Below are positions 51,286-60,875 of a stretch of 64,000 nt of DNA, piece by piece. This DNA is from DATKEJ01 sp963768715. GTDB lineage: Bacteria; Bacteroidota; Rhodothermia; Rhodothermales; DATKEJ01. Within the stretch, counting starts at the first letter, position 1, and each line of letters starts with the position of its first letter. Below the pieces are notes generated by a model that saw nothing but the letters and a program-made list of their open reading frames with translations, was not told where the DNA came from and ran no database searches. A program made the position numbers and the translations under genes. The DNA lies in contig CAVYJC010000003.1 of assembly GCA_963768715.1 (NCBI GenBank), positions 434,001 through 498,000 on the forward strand, in the 5' to 3' direction.

Positions 51286-53970
51286 ATGTCCGAGTTTGAA
51301 ACAAATCGAATGATGACAGGGACGAACGGCGGTGCCGAGTCACATTGGGACCTCATTACGAGGATTTTCGAAGAGGCGTTGGGCGTCGCGCCCTCTGACC
51401 GACCGGAATTCATCCTTGAACGATGCTCTGGACAAGATGACCTCATCAACGAGGTTACGGGGCTACTCGACGCGCATGAAAGGTCGGGTGAATTCCTTGC
51501 CGAACTGGACCCACTGAAGGCGCTCTCCCTTTTCGACGGGGAGAGCGACGAGCCTGAACTGGCCGGACCCTTCCGGCTAATCCGGGAAATTGGACGGGGC
51601 GGTATGGGGGTCGTCTACTTGGGGGAACGATCGGATGGTCAGTTCGATCGCCTGGTCGCCGTGAAAGTGGTCAAACGGGGGATGGATTCTGAGGCCATCA
51701 AGATACGCTTCTGGCGCGAACGCCAGATTCTCGCTGGATTGGAACACCCCCACATCGCCCGCCTCTACGACGGAGGTATTACAGAGGAGGGTCAACCATA
51801 TTTCGCCATGGAGTACGTCGACGGACTTCCCTTGACGGAATATTGCGACGGACACAGCTTGCCTTTGGAAAAGCGCATCGAGCTGTTCGAGCAAGCATGC
51901 GGAGCCGTGCAGTATGCACATAGAAATCTGGTCATCCATCGCGATCTGAAGCCGTCGAACATGCTCGTGACCGAGGACGGTGGACTGAAACTGCTCGATT
52001 TCGGCATTGCCAAACTGATCAGCGAGGAATCGTCGGGTCAAATGAAGACGATTACGGCCTTCGGGCAGCGCGTGCTCACGCCGGAGTATGCCAGTCCCGA
52101 ACAGCTACGAGGAGACATGATCACGACGGCCTCCGATGTGTATTCGCTCGGCGTGGTCCTCTACGAATTGTTGTCCGGGCATCGCCCGTATTCCATCGGA
52201 TCGCGGACGCCGGCCGAAATCGAGTACAGCATCATCGATTCGAGAATCCCGCCGCCAAGCGCGTTGATATCGACATCCGAACGGGTTGGAGATGAACCTG
52301 GAGCGATGGATGTCGCGGGTTGGCAGGAGATCGCCGCGCGCCGCGGCATCCCATTGTCGCGCCTTCGCCGCCGTCTCCGTGGCGACCTTGACACCATCGT
52401 CCTCAAAGCACTGCGGAAAGATCCGGATCGCCGATATGTGTCGGTGGAAGCCCTCCTGGAAGACTTGAGGCGACACGCCTCGGATCTTCCAATAGAAGCG
52501 AGACCGGAAAGTGTTTCATACCGCGCGCGGAAATTCGTAGAACGCCACCTGGTGGGCGTCTCGGTCGCTGCTCTGGTTGTGATTCTTCTTGTCGGCGCCG
52601 CCACCGTCTCCCTCAATCTTGCAGGAGAGAAAGCCCAGGAGTCATTGAAGGCCAAGCAGGTCACTGCCTTCCTCGCCAGCATGTTCTCATCGTCCGATCC
52701 CGACCAAACGAAAGGAACCGAGATCACCGTTCTCGAGGTCCTCGACCAGGGATCGCAACGCATCGAAACGGAGCTTGCCGGCCAACCGGAAGTCCAAGCG
52801 GACCTCGAGGAGGTGATGGGCCAGGTCTATCTGAAACTGGGTCTGTACGAAAATTCGGAGGCGCTCCAGCGCCAGGCGTTGGCCCATCGACGGGCCGTTT
52901 TCGGGGATCATCATCCACTTGTCGCGCGGAGCCTCCACCGCGTTGGATTCGCACTAAGAGGTCAAGGGCGTTGGGAAGAGTCGTCAAGCTACCTCCGGCA
53001 GGCGCTCGAGATGCAGCGCGAAACGCTGGGTTCAGACAGTTACGAACTCGCGATTACGCTTTACGATCTTGCCTGGATCGAGGCAAACAAGAACGGCAAG
53101 TACAAGGCTGCGGAAGACCTGAACAGACAGGCTGTGGCCATTTTTGAGAAACGGGCCGGATATGAGTCGGAGGAGGTGGCCAGGGGTTTGTACAATATCG
53201 CATGGGCGCAGGAGCGCCAAGGCCACTATCAAGAGGCGGCAGACGAGTATCGGGAATCCCTGGCTCTCTGGCGGAAGCTCGTCGGCAACCAGCACCGAAG
53301 CGTTGCCAAGAATCTCTCAGGCCTGGCGAGCGTGTATCGTGACATGGGCGATCTCGACCAGGCAGAGGGGCTGCACCGAGAGGCACTTCAAATCCGGCAA
53401 AAAGTGCTTGCGCCCGACCATCCGGACGTGGCGACAAGCCTGAACAATCTGGCGGGCGTTCTTAGAGACAAGGGTGACTTTGTCGGTGCGGCGGCTTACT
53501 TCGAGAAGGCGTGTTCAATTTACCGTTCGCGGCTTGGCGAGGAACATCCATTCACCGCCGTTTGCGAGCAGAACCTCGGCTCAGCGCTTGCCGGTTCTGG
53601 AAAAGTGGACGAGGCCATTACATTGCTCCGGCGCGTTCTACGGAAGCGGACAGACAAACTCGGAGAGAATCACCCGGAGGTCGCGATCACGCTCATCCGA
53701 TTGGGCGATGCATTGCGCATCAAAGAGCAGTACGTCGAGGCGGAAACTTATCTGCGCCAGGCATTGGCTATCCGCGTCGATGCCCTGGGAAACGATCATC
53801 CCGAAACGGCCGATGCCAAAGTGCGCCTGGCCGTCGTACTGCAGAACCGCGACAGTACCGAGACGGCGCGCCAGCTTTTGAGGGGGGCGCTACCAACGCT
53901 AACTCGTGTACTCGGCGAGGACCATCCGAAGACCGTTGAGGCCCGGCGGCTGTTGGCACAAATCGACTGA
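51286..53970 (+). CDS. Membrane Ser/Thr protein kinase with C-terminal TPR repeats
   Basis: 894 residues. The kinase domain spans about 95-390: GRGGMGVVYLGE, catalytic Lys127 in VAVKVVK, HRDLKPSN with Asp220, LLDFGIAK and TPEYASPEQLRG. One TM segment lies near 421-445 (VGVSVAALVVILLVGAATV). At least eight tetratricopeptide (TPR/kinesin-light-chain-like) repeats follow to the end, e.g. LYENSEALQRQALAHRRAVF and HPDVATSLNNLAGVLRDKGD. The kinase is cytoplasmic, and the TPR region is on the other side of the membrane if the TM is single-pass. It is linked to the ECF sigma gene upstream. All catalytic residues are present. Confidence 0.95.
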   Translation: MSEFETNRMMTGTNGGAESHWDLITRIFEEALGVAPSDRPEFILERCSGQDDLINEVTGLLDAHERSGEFLAELDPLKALSLFDGESDEPELAGPFRLIREIGRGGMGVVYLGERSDGQFDRLVAVKVVKRGMDSEAIKIRFWRERQILAGLEHPHIARLYDGGITEEGQPYFAMEYVDGLPLTEYCDGHSLPLEKRIELFEQACGAVQYAHRNLVIHRDLKPSNMLVTEDGGLKLLDFGIAKLISEESSGQMKTITAFGQRVLTPEYASPEQLRGDMITTASDVYSLGVVLYELLSGHRPYSIGSRTPAEIEYSIIDSRIPPPSALISTSERVGDEPGAMDVAGWQEIAARRGIPLSRLRRRLRGDLDTIVLKALRKDPDRRYVSVEALLEDLRRHASDLPIEARPESVSYRARKFVERHLVGVSVAALVVILLVGAATVSLNLAGEKAQESLKAKQVTAFLASMFSSSDPDQTKGTEITVLEVLDQGSQRIETELAGQPEVQADLEEVMGQVYLKLGLYENSEALQRQALAHRRAVFGDHHPLVARSLHRVGFALRGQGRWEESSSYLRQALEMQRETLGSDSYELAITLYDLAWIEANKNGKYKAAEDLNRQAVAIFEKRAGYESEEVARGLYNIAWAQERQGHYQEAADEYRESLALWRKLVGNQHRSVAKNLSGLASVYRDMGDLDQAEGLHREALQIRQKVLAPDHPDVATSLNNLAGVLRDKGDFVGAAAYFEKACSIYRSRLGEEHPFTAVCEQNLGSALAGSGKVDEAITLLRRVLRKRTDKLGENHPEVAITLIRLGDALRIKEQYVEAETYLRQALAIRVDALGNDHPETADAKVRLAVVLQNRDSTETARQLLRGALPTLTRVLGEDHPKTVEARRLLAQID

Positions 53971-54183
53971 ACTCGAACGACTTCTACTGCCCGACGAGTC
54001 CCGAGTCCCTTTGACCTTCGATCCCTCCTCGCTCGATCCAGCGTGTCCCCACCATCAAGTACCTGGTTCGCTCGTTCGGGGCAGGCTCTTTGACGTTGGT
54101 GCCAGACATGACTTGCCTTAGTCAGCCCCCGCATGTACCATCTCCCTGTCAGTCGGTGCTCGCCCAAATGGCAATGATCGACG

Positions 54184-54669
54184 ATGAAAGGAAGTATTCG
54201 TTTTACGCTTAACGACGAGTCCGTCACACTGGAGGTTGACGGTGGGCGGACGCTCCTCTGGATCTTGCGGTCAGACCTCGCGAAGACCGGCACCAAGTAC
54301 GGGTGCGGTGAGGGCTTTTGCGGCGCATGCACAGTGCTCGTAGACGGCGTAGCCGAGCGTTCGTGCCTCCTGACGCTAAATGACGTGGATGGCAAGACCG
54401 TCACCACGATCGAGGGATTGGCCAAAGGTGACGCCCTTCACCCGTTGCAGGAAGCCTTCATGGAGCACGGCGCGCTGCAGTGCGGCTATTGCACACCGGG
54501 GATGATCCTGACCGCGCATGATCTGTTGGCTCGGAATCCACAGCCTACCACCGCCGAGATCATCGCAGCAATGGACGAGAACTATTGCCGCTGCGGAGCC
54601 CACACTCGGATTGTTAAGGCGATCCATGCGGCCGCCGATGCCATGCGGACTGACGGGACGAACCAATGA
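54184..54669 (+). CDS. Molybdenum hydroxylase small subunit, 2x[2Fe-2S] (isoquinoline 1-oxidoreductase alpha-like)
   Basis: 161 residues. The plant-type [2Fe-2S] motif is GCGEGFCGACTVLVDG with a further Cys in ERSC. The second all-helical cluster domain has CGYCTPGMILTAHDLL and ENYCRCGAHTRIVKAI. It transfers electrons from the Mo-cofactor subunit encoded next to it. The two-subunit layout without a FAD subunit gene, and the Tat-exported partner, fit the IorAB/aldehyde-dehydrogenase type rather than three-subunit xanthine dehydrogenase. The stop overlaps the partner's ATG. Confidence 0.92.
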   Translation: MKGSIRFTLNDESVTLEVDGGRTLLWILRSDLAKTGTKYGCGEGFCGACTVLVDGVAERSCLLTLNDVDGKTVTTIEGLAKGDALHPLQEAFMEHGALQCGYCTPGMILTAHDLLARNPQPTTAEIIAAMDENYCRCGAHTRIVKAIHAAADAMRTDGTNQ

Positions 54670-56813
54670 GTGACGACCATCTGACAGACGGCCTGATCGG
54701 TGAACACTCAACCGTCTTCGGCTCTAACCGTCGTGAGTTTCTGAGGCGCGTTGGAGGTGGGATCGTGGTTCTGTTTACGACCGGACCGACCTTCTTCGCC
54801 AAGGCCCGCCGGACTGCCGGATCGGCAGGAGTCGCCACCGCGGATTTCAACGCCTACTTACGAATTGGCATGGACGGTCGCGTTACATGTTTCGTGGGTA
54901 AAATCGAGATGGGTCAGGGTGTCCAGACATCGCTCGCCCAGATGCTCGCCGACGAGTTGGACGTTGCGCTCGACTCCGTTGACATGATCATGGGAGATAC
55001 AGATCTGTGCCCCTACGATCGTGGAACATGGGGATCGCTCAGCACGCGTGTTTTCGGTCCGGAACTCCGGGCAGCCGGCGCTGAGGCCCGGGCGGTCTTG
55101 CTCGAGCTGGCGGCAGAACATCTCGACACTCCCCTGGCGAATCTCGAGGTCCGGGAGGGCATCGTTTCGACAAGAGAGATCCAGAGCGACAGGTAACCTA
55201 CGCAGACCCTGACGCAAGGGCGCGAAATTGCACGCGAGGTGAGCGGTCCGGTAGCCGTGAAGGCCGTTTCGGAGTTCAAGGTGATGGGGAAACCCACCCA
55301 TCGTCGCGACGCCCGGGTGAAAGTGACTGGAGAGGCGAAGTATGCGGCAGATATCCGTTTGCCCGAAATGCGAATCGCGCGGATTCTAAGACCTCCGGCG
55401 CACGGTGCCGTGCTCCTGAATCTGGACACATCCGCCGCTGAAGCCATCGAGGGAGTCGAAGTGGTGCGTCTCGGAGAGCTGGTTGCTGTACTCCACCCCC
55501 ATCGCGACGTAGCCGACGCCGCACTCGCCAGCCTTAAAGCCAACTTCGACAACCCGGAAGCAAAGATGGACGAGGAATCGATCTTCGATCACCTCACATC
55601 CGTTGCGCCCGTCGCCAGGACGATTTCGGAGAAAGGCAACGTTGACCAGGGGGCACGCCTCTCGGCTCAGCTCGCTCAGGCCAGGTATCTCAACGGCTAT
55701 GTCGCACATGCCCCGATGGAGCCGCATGCCGCCATTGCAGAGCCGAAGGATGGTCGGATGACTGTCTGGGCCTCGACGCAGAACCCATTCGGGGTCAAGG
55801 AGGAGGTTGCACGGGCGTTGAATCTGGGCGCCGAGAAGGTCCGCGTGATTACTCCGTTCGTGGGGGGCGCCTTCGGCGGAAAGTCCTCCAACCGGCAGGC
55901 GGTAGAAGCTGCACGATTGGCACAACACACCGGAAGACCCGTCCAGGTCTTCTGGAGTCGAGAGGAGGAGTTCTTCTTCGACACGTTCATGTCGGCCGCA
56001 ATCGTAGACATTCGGTCGGGTGTCACCGATCGGGGTACGTTGGCGTTCTGGGACTATAACGTGTACTGCGCCGGGCAACGTGGGAGCGAAACGCTCTACG
56101 ACGTGCCTCACCAGCGAACGCGCGCTTCGAGTGCAGGTCGAGCCGCACACCCCTTTTCAACGGGCTCCTGGCGAGCACCCGGAGCCAGTACAAACGTGTT
56201 CGCGCGCGAGTCGCAGATCGACCTCATGGCATCGATGGCCGGCGTCGATCCGCTGGAGTTTCGATTGAAGAACCTGAGCGACGAAAAGATGAAGGGCGTG
56301 CTGCGTGCGGCGGCAGATCGTTTTGGCTGGCGGCCGGGCAAGGCGCCTACGGGCCGCGGTTTCGGCGTGGCCTGCGGAATCGATTCCGACACCTACGTGG
56401 CTGCAATGGCCCGGGTGGCTGTGGATAGAACGTCGGGGCGCGTTCAGGTCCAGCGTATCGTCTGTGCGCAAGACATGGGCCTCGTCATCAATCCCGATGG
56501 AGCTCGGATGCAGATCGAGGGATGCCTGACGATGGGGCTGGGCTACTGCCTCAGCGAGGAAATCCATTTCAAAGGCGGCGCGATCAGCGATCTCAACTTC
56601 GGGACCTACCAGCTGCCGCAATTCTCCTGGCTGCCCGAGATCGAGACCATCCTCGTCGATTCGGGCGATACGGTCCCGCATGGAGGTGGAGAGCCGGCCA
56701 TCGTCATCATGGGGGCCCTCATCGCGAACGCCATCTTCGACGCGACAGGTGTGAGACTGTACCGATTTCCGATGACGCCGGCGCGCGTGCTCGACGCTCT
56801 TGCGAAACGCTAG
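54666..56813 (+). CDS. Molybdenum hydroxylase large subunit (IorB-like), Tat-exported, frameshifted at ~55.19 kb
   Basis: Starts ATG 54666. A twin-arginine signal (NRREFLRRVGGG) precedes IGMDGRVTCFVGKIEMGQGV, the Mo-pterin-binding GQG region. The frame stops at 55194-55196; insertion of one G in the agg-taa context restores QVTY-type sequence. The main part is open from 55239 to 56813: VITPFVGGAFGGKSSNRQAV, STGSWRAPGASTNVFARESQ and the catalytic Glu region HGGGEPAIVIMGALIANAI. About 715 residues rebuilt, normal length. It hydroxylates an aldehyde or N-heterocycle in the periplasm. Substrate unknown. No XdhC-type chaperone gene is adjacent. Confidence 0.88.
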
Positions 56814-56953
56814 GTTCGAACCACTCGGCCTGACACCTTACGGTGCAATCCCCTACACGACATAGGTCGTTCGGGAGATTGAGAATCTCTGCCTGCACAT
56901 CGTTATTCCCACAGCGCTTGGCGGCATCCGGGGGTCTGTTTTCAGGAGTCACC

Positions 56954-58312
56954 ATGAAGTATCTCGTTTCGCTGGTAGGTCTGCTGTTACTGATCTCGTC
57001 GGCAGCATTGTCTCAGAACAGAAAGTTCTCCTTTCAGGGCTACATCGAGGTTGACGGCACGCCCGTCACCGGGGGCCACGCAATCATTTTCACACTTTGG
57101 GACAACCTCGAAGACGGATCGAGCGGCTGGACGGAAACCCACGCAAACGTGCCTTTCGTCAACGGCGTCTTCAATGTCATGCTGGGTGATTTGGTGAGCC
57201 TCGAGGACGTGGATTTCATCGAGTATCGCTATATGGGTATCCGCGTCGACGGTCAGTTGATCGCGCCCCGAACTGAGGTCACATCGGCGCCGTCGGCTCT
57301 GACGGTCGCGACGCCGCTTTCGCTCTCGAATACGTGGTCTGCGGGACATACGCTGAAGGTCCTCAATCTCGCCACCTCGGGACCCAGCTTTGGGATAATC
57401 GGAAAGTCGAGTTCGACCAGCGGCATCGGAGTCTATGGCGAGTCTACTCCGACCGGCACCAGTCTGGGACATGGCGTAGCGGGCGTGAGCAAGGCATCGG
57501 ACGGAAACTCGGCGGGGGTCTACGGCAGTGGTCCACTCGGCGTTTGGGGAGCGAGCATATACGGGCCCGCCGTTTTCGGGAAAACGTCGGCCACGAACGG
57601 AGCGGGCGTTGGTGTGACCGGTGAGACAAACTCACCCTTTGGATCCGGTGTGAGGGGCATGACCGCCGGTCCTACCGGTCCGTCCAGAGGCGTTTGGGGG
57701 CAAACGAACTCGGATGAAGGTTACGCCGGCTATTTCGTTGGAGGCGTCGCCGTCTACGCAAGGGCCGTGGACAACTCAACCCCCGACGTGATTCTTGCAG
57801 GAAACGACAACACCAGCGACAACGGCTGGATATCATCCGACACGGACTACGGCAGCTCGGATCTCATCATAACGTCAAACGACGATATCAACATCCAGCT
57901 CGACCGGAACAACGACGAGGACGGCATCCTTTACATCAGCGCAAACGGAACCACGACGAGCATCTTCTCCGTGGAAGAGGACGGAACGGTCCGTGTCAAC
58001 GGAAGTCTCGTGCACGCAAGCGACAGAAATCTCAAGGAGGGATTCGAGGCCGTCGATCCGCAGGAGATACTGAAAGGCGTCGCCGAGATGCCCGTCACGA
58101 AATGGCGTTACAAGGGGCGGGACGAGACGCATGTTGGACCCATGGCCCAGGATTTCCGCGCCACGTTCGGACTCGGAGAGGATGACACCGGCATTGCAAC
58201 CGTCGATGCCGACGGCGTCGCGCTGGCGGCGATCCAGGCGCTGTACGAAATCGTGATGCGGCAACAGGCGGAGATTGAGACGCTGAAGAGAACGCTAAGC
58301 GAGAGTCGCTAG
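56954..58312 (+). CDS. Secreted tail-fibre-like protein with C-terminal S74 intramolecular chaperone
   Basis: 452 residues from ATG 56954 (MKYLVSLVGLLLLISSAALS, a signal peptide). An N-terminal beta region (FSFQGYIEVDGTPVTGGHAI) is followed by Gly/Ser-rich repeats (GVYGESTPTGTSLGHGVAGV, GVWGQTNSDEGYAGYFVGG). The Peptidase_S74 domain begins at SDRNLKEGFEAV and continues with HVGPMAQDFRATFGLG and GVALAAIQALYEIV. S74 domains assist trimerisation of fibre-like proteins and then cut themselves off; the Ser-Asp at SDRNLKE is the expected cleavage point. Relics of the same domain end occur at 47345-47455 and 50363-50420. Confidence 0.88.
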   Translation: MKYLVSLVGLLLLISSAALSQNRKFSFQGYIEVDGTPVTGGHAIIFTLWDNLEDGSSGWTETHANVPFVNGVFNVMLGDLVSLEDVDFIEYRYMGIRVDGQLIAPRTEVTSAPSALTVATPLSLSNTWSAGHTLKVLNLATSGPSFGIIGKSSSTSGIGVYGESTPTGTSLGHGVAGVSKASDGNSAGVYGSGPLGVWGASIYGPAVFGKTSATNGAGVGVTGETNSPFGSGVRGMTAGPTGPSRGVWGQTNSDEGYAGYFVGGVAVYARAVDNSTPDVILAGNDNTSDNGWISSDTDYGSSDLIITSNDDINIQLDRNNDEDGILYISANGTTTSIFSVEEDGTVRVNGSLVHASDRNLKEGFEAVDPQEILKGVAEMPVTKWRYKGRDETHVGPMAQDFRATFGLGEDDTGIATVDADGVALAAIQALYEIVMRQQAEIETLKRTLSESR

Positions 58313-58402
58313 TCAACGGACTTGGTATCCGGGAAGACAGACAGCGCGCCAGAATCGGTCCCGGATCGTTGTCAAAATCGAAGAGACAGAAGGATGTTCT
58401 TT

Positions 58403-59314
58403 TCAAGCGGAGAGGTCAACGAGCCAGCTCTCAAAGGGGACGGTCCCATTAAAGCATCTCACTTCTGAGAAGGCCTCACGACCGTTCCCCATGGCTTGGT
58501 TCGTGAGATTGGATCCGCCGACTGCAAGCCGGATACCACTTGCCTTTCCGAACAGACTTGCAAGAAGGTTGATCGCGTCTATGGCTTCGGCGGTACTTCT
58601 GGGGGGAGCGAGAGAGATGCAAATCAGCTCAGCGTCATGCTTCAAAGCCTGTGCGTGGAATTCCTCCGTCGGAACGTCTTGACCGAGGTATATCACGTTC
58701 CACCCTGCATTGAGGAGAAGCAGCCGGATCATCAGCGCGCCGATTTCGTGGATCTCGCCGCGCAGACATCCAACGACTGCGGTTCGGCGGTCTGAAGATC
58801 CAGGGTCGGTCTCGTCGACAGACAAGAGTTGCCTTATTTCGAGAAGGGCGTCTCGTATCAGGTTGGTCAGCCGGTGTTCGTCCCCGACGGAGATTTCTTG
58901 TGCTACGTAGGACGCCCCCACTTGGCCCATAGCACTGCCCAAGACTTTGTCGAAGACACTCCCGAGTGCCAGGCCTTGGTTGACCAGAAAGGGTACCAGG
59001 TTCTCGACCAGTTCGATGCGGCCCAGGTTGATCCATTCGAAGACCAGCTTAGAAAGCACGAAGTAGCTCTCGTCGCGCTTTGCGCCCTCAAGCCCGACCC
59101 AGACTCGCTCAGCGGAGTCGCCGAAGCCCAGAATCTCTCCCTCGAGACCCCGGTCGTTCGCAAACGACACGAGTTTTGAAATAGGAATTCGGCGATGGCC
59201 ACCGGGCGTCGTCCAGTACTCCAGTTCGCCTGCATTGCACCATCGCTTGATCGATGACTCGTGGACTGAAAGCAGTTTGGAAGCGACACGGGTCGATACG
59301 GATGAGTCGGTCAT
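58403..59314 (-). CDS. MerR-type regulator with cobalamin-binding domain (CarH/LitR-like)
   Basis: 303 residues. The N-terminal MerR HTH is VASKLLSVHESSIKRWCNAG with TTPGGHRRIPISKL. A helical bundle contains SVGDEHRLTN, whose His fits the upper axial B12 ligand position of CarH. The C-terminal Rossmann B12 domain has GEIHEIGALMIRLLLLNAGW (E-X-H-X-X-G, the lower ligand His). CarH homologues bind adenosylcobalamin as tetramers, repress in the dark and release DNA on illumination. No carotenoid genes are nearby. A palindrome ATGTACAT at 59373-59380, just upstream, could be an operator. Confidence 0.85.
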   Translation of the reverse strand: MTDSSVSTRVASKLLSVHESSIKRWCNAGELEYWTTPGGHRRIPISKLVSFANDRGLEGEILGFGDSAERVWVGLEGAKRDESYFVLSKLVFEWINLGRIELVENLVPFLVNQGLALGSVFDKVLGSAMGQVGASYVAQEISVGDEHRLTNLIRDALLEIRQLLSVDETDPGSSDRRTAVVGCLRGEIHEIGALMIRLLLLNAGWNVIYLGQDVPTEEFHAQALKHDAELICISLAPPRSTAEAIDAINLLASLFGKASGIRLAVGGSNLTNQAMGNGREAFSEVRCFNGTVPFESWLVDLSA

Positions 59315-59441
59315 TCGTGACTAGATTTAGATATGTTACCACGAGCGAATATACATAATAAGCGATCATTTATGTACATGTGAACGCTTTCATAATTCGA
59401 AACGCCGACTGCTTGGCGCTAAACCGGTGGACTGTATCGGA
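59315..59441 (-). promoter_or_regulatory. A+T-rich promoter region of the MerR-B12 regulator
   Basis: 127 bp, conspicuously A+T-rich in this G+C-rich window (gttacc...tatacataataagcgatc). It contains ATGTACAT (59373-59380) and, in opposite orientation, the related ATACATAA (59352-59359). These are reasonable candidates for autoregulatory sites, by position only. Confidence 0.4.
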
Positions 59442-60173
59442 CTAGCTCGTCCTCCTCAGCAACACTTGAAATCCGATGTCGATGACCTCGAACTCGTCTC
59501 CGAACAGCTCCATGAAGCGGTCGATCGAGGGTTGGGGTCGTTCCGCGGGCGGCAAATCAGACCGCCAGCCATAGTCATCGAAGATCATTATTCCACTCGG
59601 AGCCAGCCGGGGCCAAGCAAATACGGCATCGAAAAGCACGTCCGGCGCCAGATGCGAACCGTCTATATAGATAATGTCAAACGTCTCGGCAGCGAGGTCC
59701 TCGGTCAACGCCTGAGCCGATCCCTCATGAATCGCACGGATACGATCTGCGACTCCGGCGACTCGAATGTTGTGATCGAAACGGATCTTGACTTCTGGAC
59801 GCCATGGATCGACGCAAGTCAGCCGGCTGTCCGAGCCGGTGAGAACATTTTCGACGAACCAGATCGCCGACCGTCCCTCGTGGCTCCCTATTTCCAGCAT
59901 CCGGAGGCCGGCGCGTCCGGCGAATTCCGACAGATGTTCCTTCCAGATTTCCGTTTTGAAGCCGACATGGTCCCGTGTGAAAGACGGTTCGTCCAATCCG
60001 TCGAGCCGCGCTTTCTCTCTACGGACTCTCCTGCGGCCTCGAAGGTCTCGGTATGCTCGGATGAAAGGGTGCCAGATTGCCATTTGATAGCGAATATACT
60101 CTGCGGAGTCATTGGCCGGAGACGCTGAAGCGTCTTCAGTTGCCTCGCCCGGTCCCCTCCGATCCTCGATCAT
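59442..60173 (-). CDS. Class-I SAM methyltransferase (Methyltransf_24/CmcI-like)
   Basis: 243 residues. Motif I is LRMLEIGSHEGRSAIWFVEN; SRLTCVDPWRPEVK is the acidic post-I segment. DIIYIDGSHLAPDVLFDAVF and SGIMIFDDYGWRSDLPPAER are the Mg/catechol-type Asp motifs shared with CmcI and Methyltransf_24. It probably methylates a hydroxyl on a small molecule or glycan. The first ~60 residues are polar. It diverges from the GNAT gene, whose start lies 37 bp away. Confidence 0.82.
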   Translation of the reverse strand: MIEDRRGPGEATEDASASPANDSAEYIRYQMAIWHPFIRAYRDLRGRRRVRREKARLDGLDEPSFTRDHVGFKTEIWKEHLSEFAGRAGLRMLEIGSHEGRSAIWFVENVLTGSDSRLTCVDPWRPEVKIRFDHNIRVAGVADRIRAIHEGSAQALTEDLAAETFDIIYIDGSHLAPDVLFDAVFAWPRLAPSGIMIFDDYGWRSDLPPAERPQPSIDRFMELFGDEFEVIDIGFQVLLRRTS

Positions 60174-60209
60174 TGATCATCGATCATCGATCACTGATCT
60201 TTGATCATC
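60174..60209 (+). repeat. gatcatc heptad array ending at the GNAT start codon
   Basis: From about 60168 six exact 7-bp words run gatcatt, gatcatc, gatcatc, gatcact, gatcttt, gatcatc. The last word ends at 60209, immediately before ATG 60210. The array also lies in the divergent promoter region of the methyltransferase gene. No Shine-Dalgarno is present. Confidence 0.7.
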
Positions 60210-60722
60210 ATGGTCACACTCAACCGCTTCACGACGAAACGACTCACCGCAGAGCGCCTGCACGCTTTGCACCTCGATGATCTCCTGCGGATGGATGGGG
60301 ATCCCCGCGTGATGGATGCACTCGGCGGCGTACGATCGGAGGTAGAAACGCGAGAATATCTGCGGCGCAATCTGGATCACTGGGACGAGCACGGTTTCGG
60401 CCTCTGGATGTTGAGCCTCCGTGCGGACGACAGTTTTGTGGGACGAGCTTCTCTTCGCCACCTCCACATTGCCGACAAGGATGAGATTGCGATGGGCTAT
60501 GCCCTGCTTCCGGAATTCTGGGGTATGGGACTTGCGACCGAAATCGCGACAGCGATCGCGGATCTCGCCCTTACGCAGTTGGGATTGGACAGCGTGGTTG
60601 CCGGAGTTCGTCCGGATAACCTGGCTTCACGCCGGGTCCTCGAGAAGATCGGCACCCGCTTCGAAAGGGATACGAGCTATAAGGAAGCGCCGCACATGCT
60701 TTATCGCCTCCGGCGGCATTGA
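60210..60722 (+). CDS. GNAT acetyltransferase, RimJ/RimL type
   Basis: 170 residues. TTKRLTAERLHALHLDDLLR is the usual N-terminus. The core reads FVGRASLRHLHIADKDEIAM, GYALLPEFWGMGLATEIATA, which carries the acetyl-CoA pyrophosphate loop (WGMGLA), and VRPDNLASRRVLEKIGTRFE. It acetylates an N-terminal or small-molecule amine; substrate not predictable. The start at ATG 60210 directly follows the heptad array. Confidence 0.88.
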   Translation: MVTLNRFTTKRLTAERLHALHLDDLLRMDGDPRVMDALGGVRSEVETREYLRRNLDHWDEHGFGLWMLSLRADDSFVGRASLRHLHIADKDEIAMGYALLPEFWGMGLATEIATAIADLALTQLGLDSVVAGVRPDNLASRRVLEKIGTRFERDTSYKEAPHMLYRLRRH

Positions 60723-60875
60723 CAAACATCGGCGACGGTGCGACCTTCAAGCGTAACGATTCTTCCGGCAACGGCGGCTCTGCCCGCGAACCATTCTTTG
60801 GCCAACTCACATCCCCAAAGATCCTGCTCGACTCGCCTCGCCGTCCGGTAACAGTTCAATTGATTGAGGATTACG

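Noticed and set aside
56812..56825. ggttcgaacc as a tRNA T-loop
   Set aside because: It directly follows the Mo-hydroxylase stop codon; the ~60 bases upstream are coding and no cloverleaf can be drawn.
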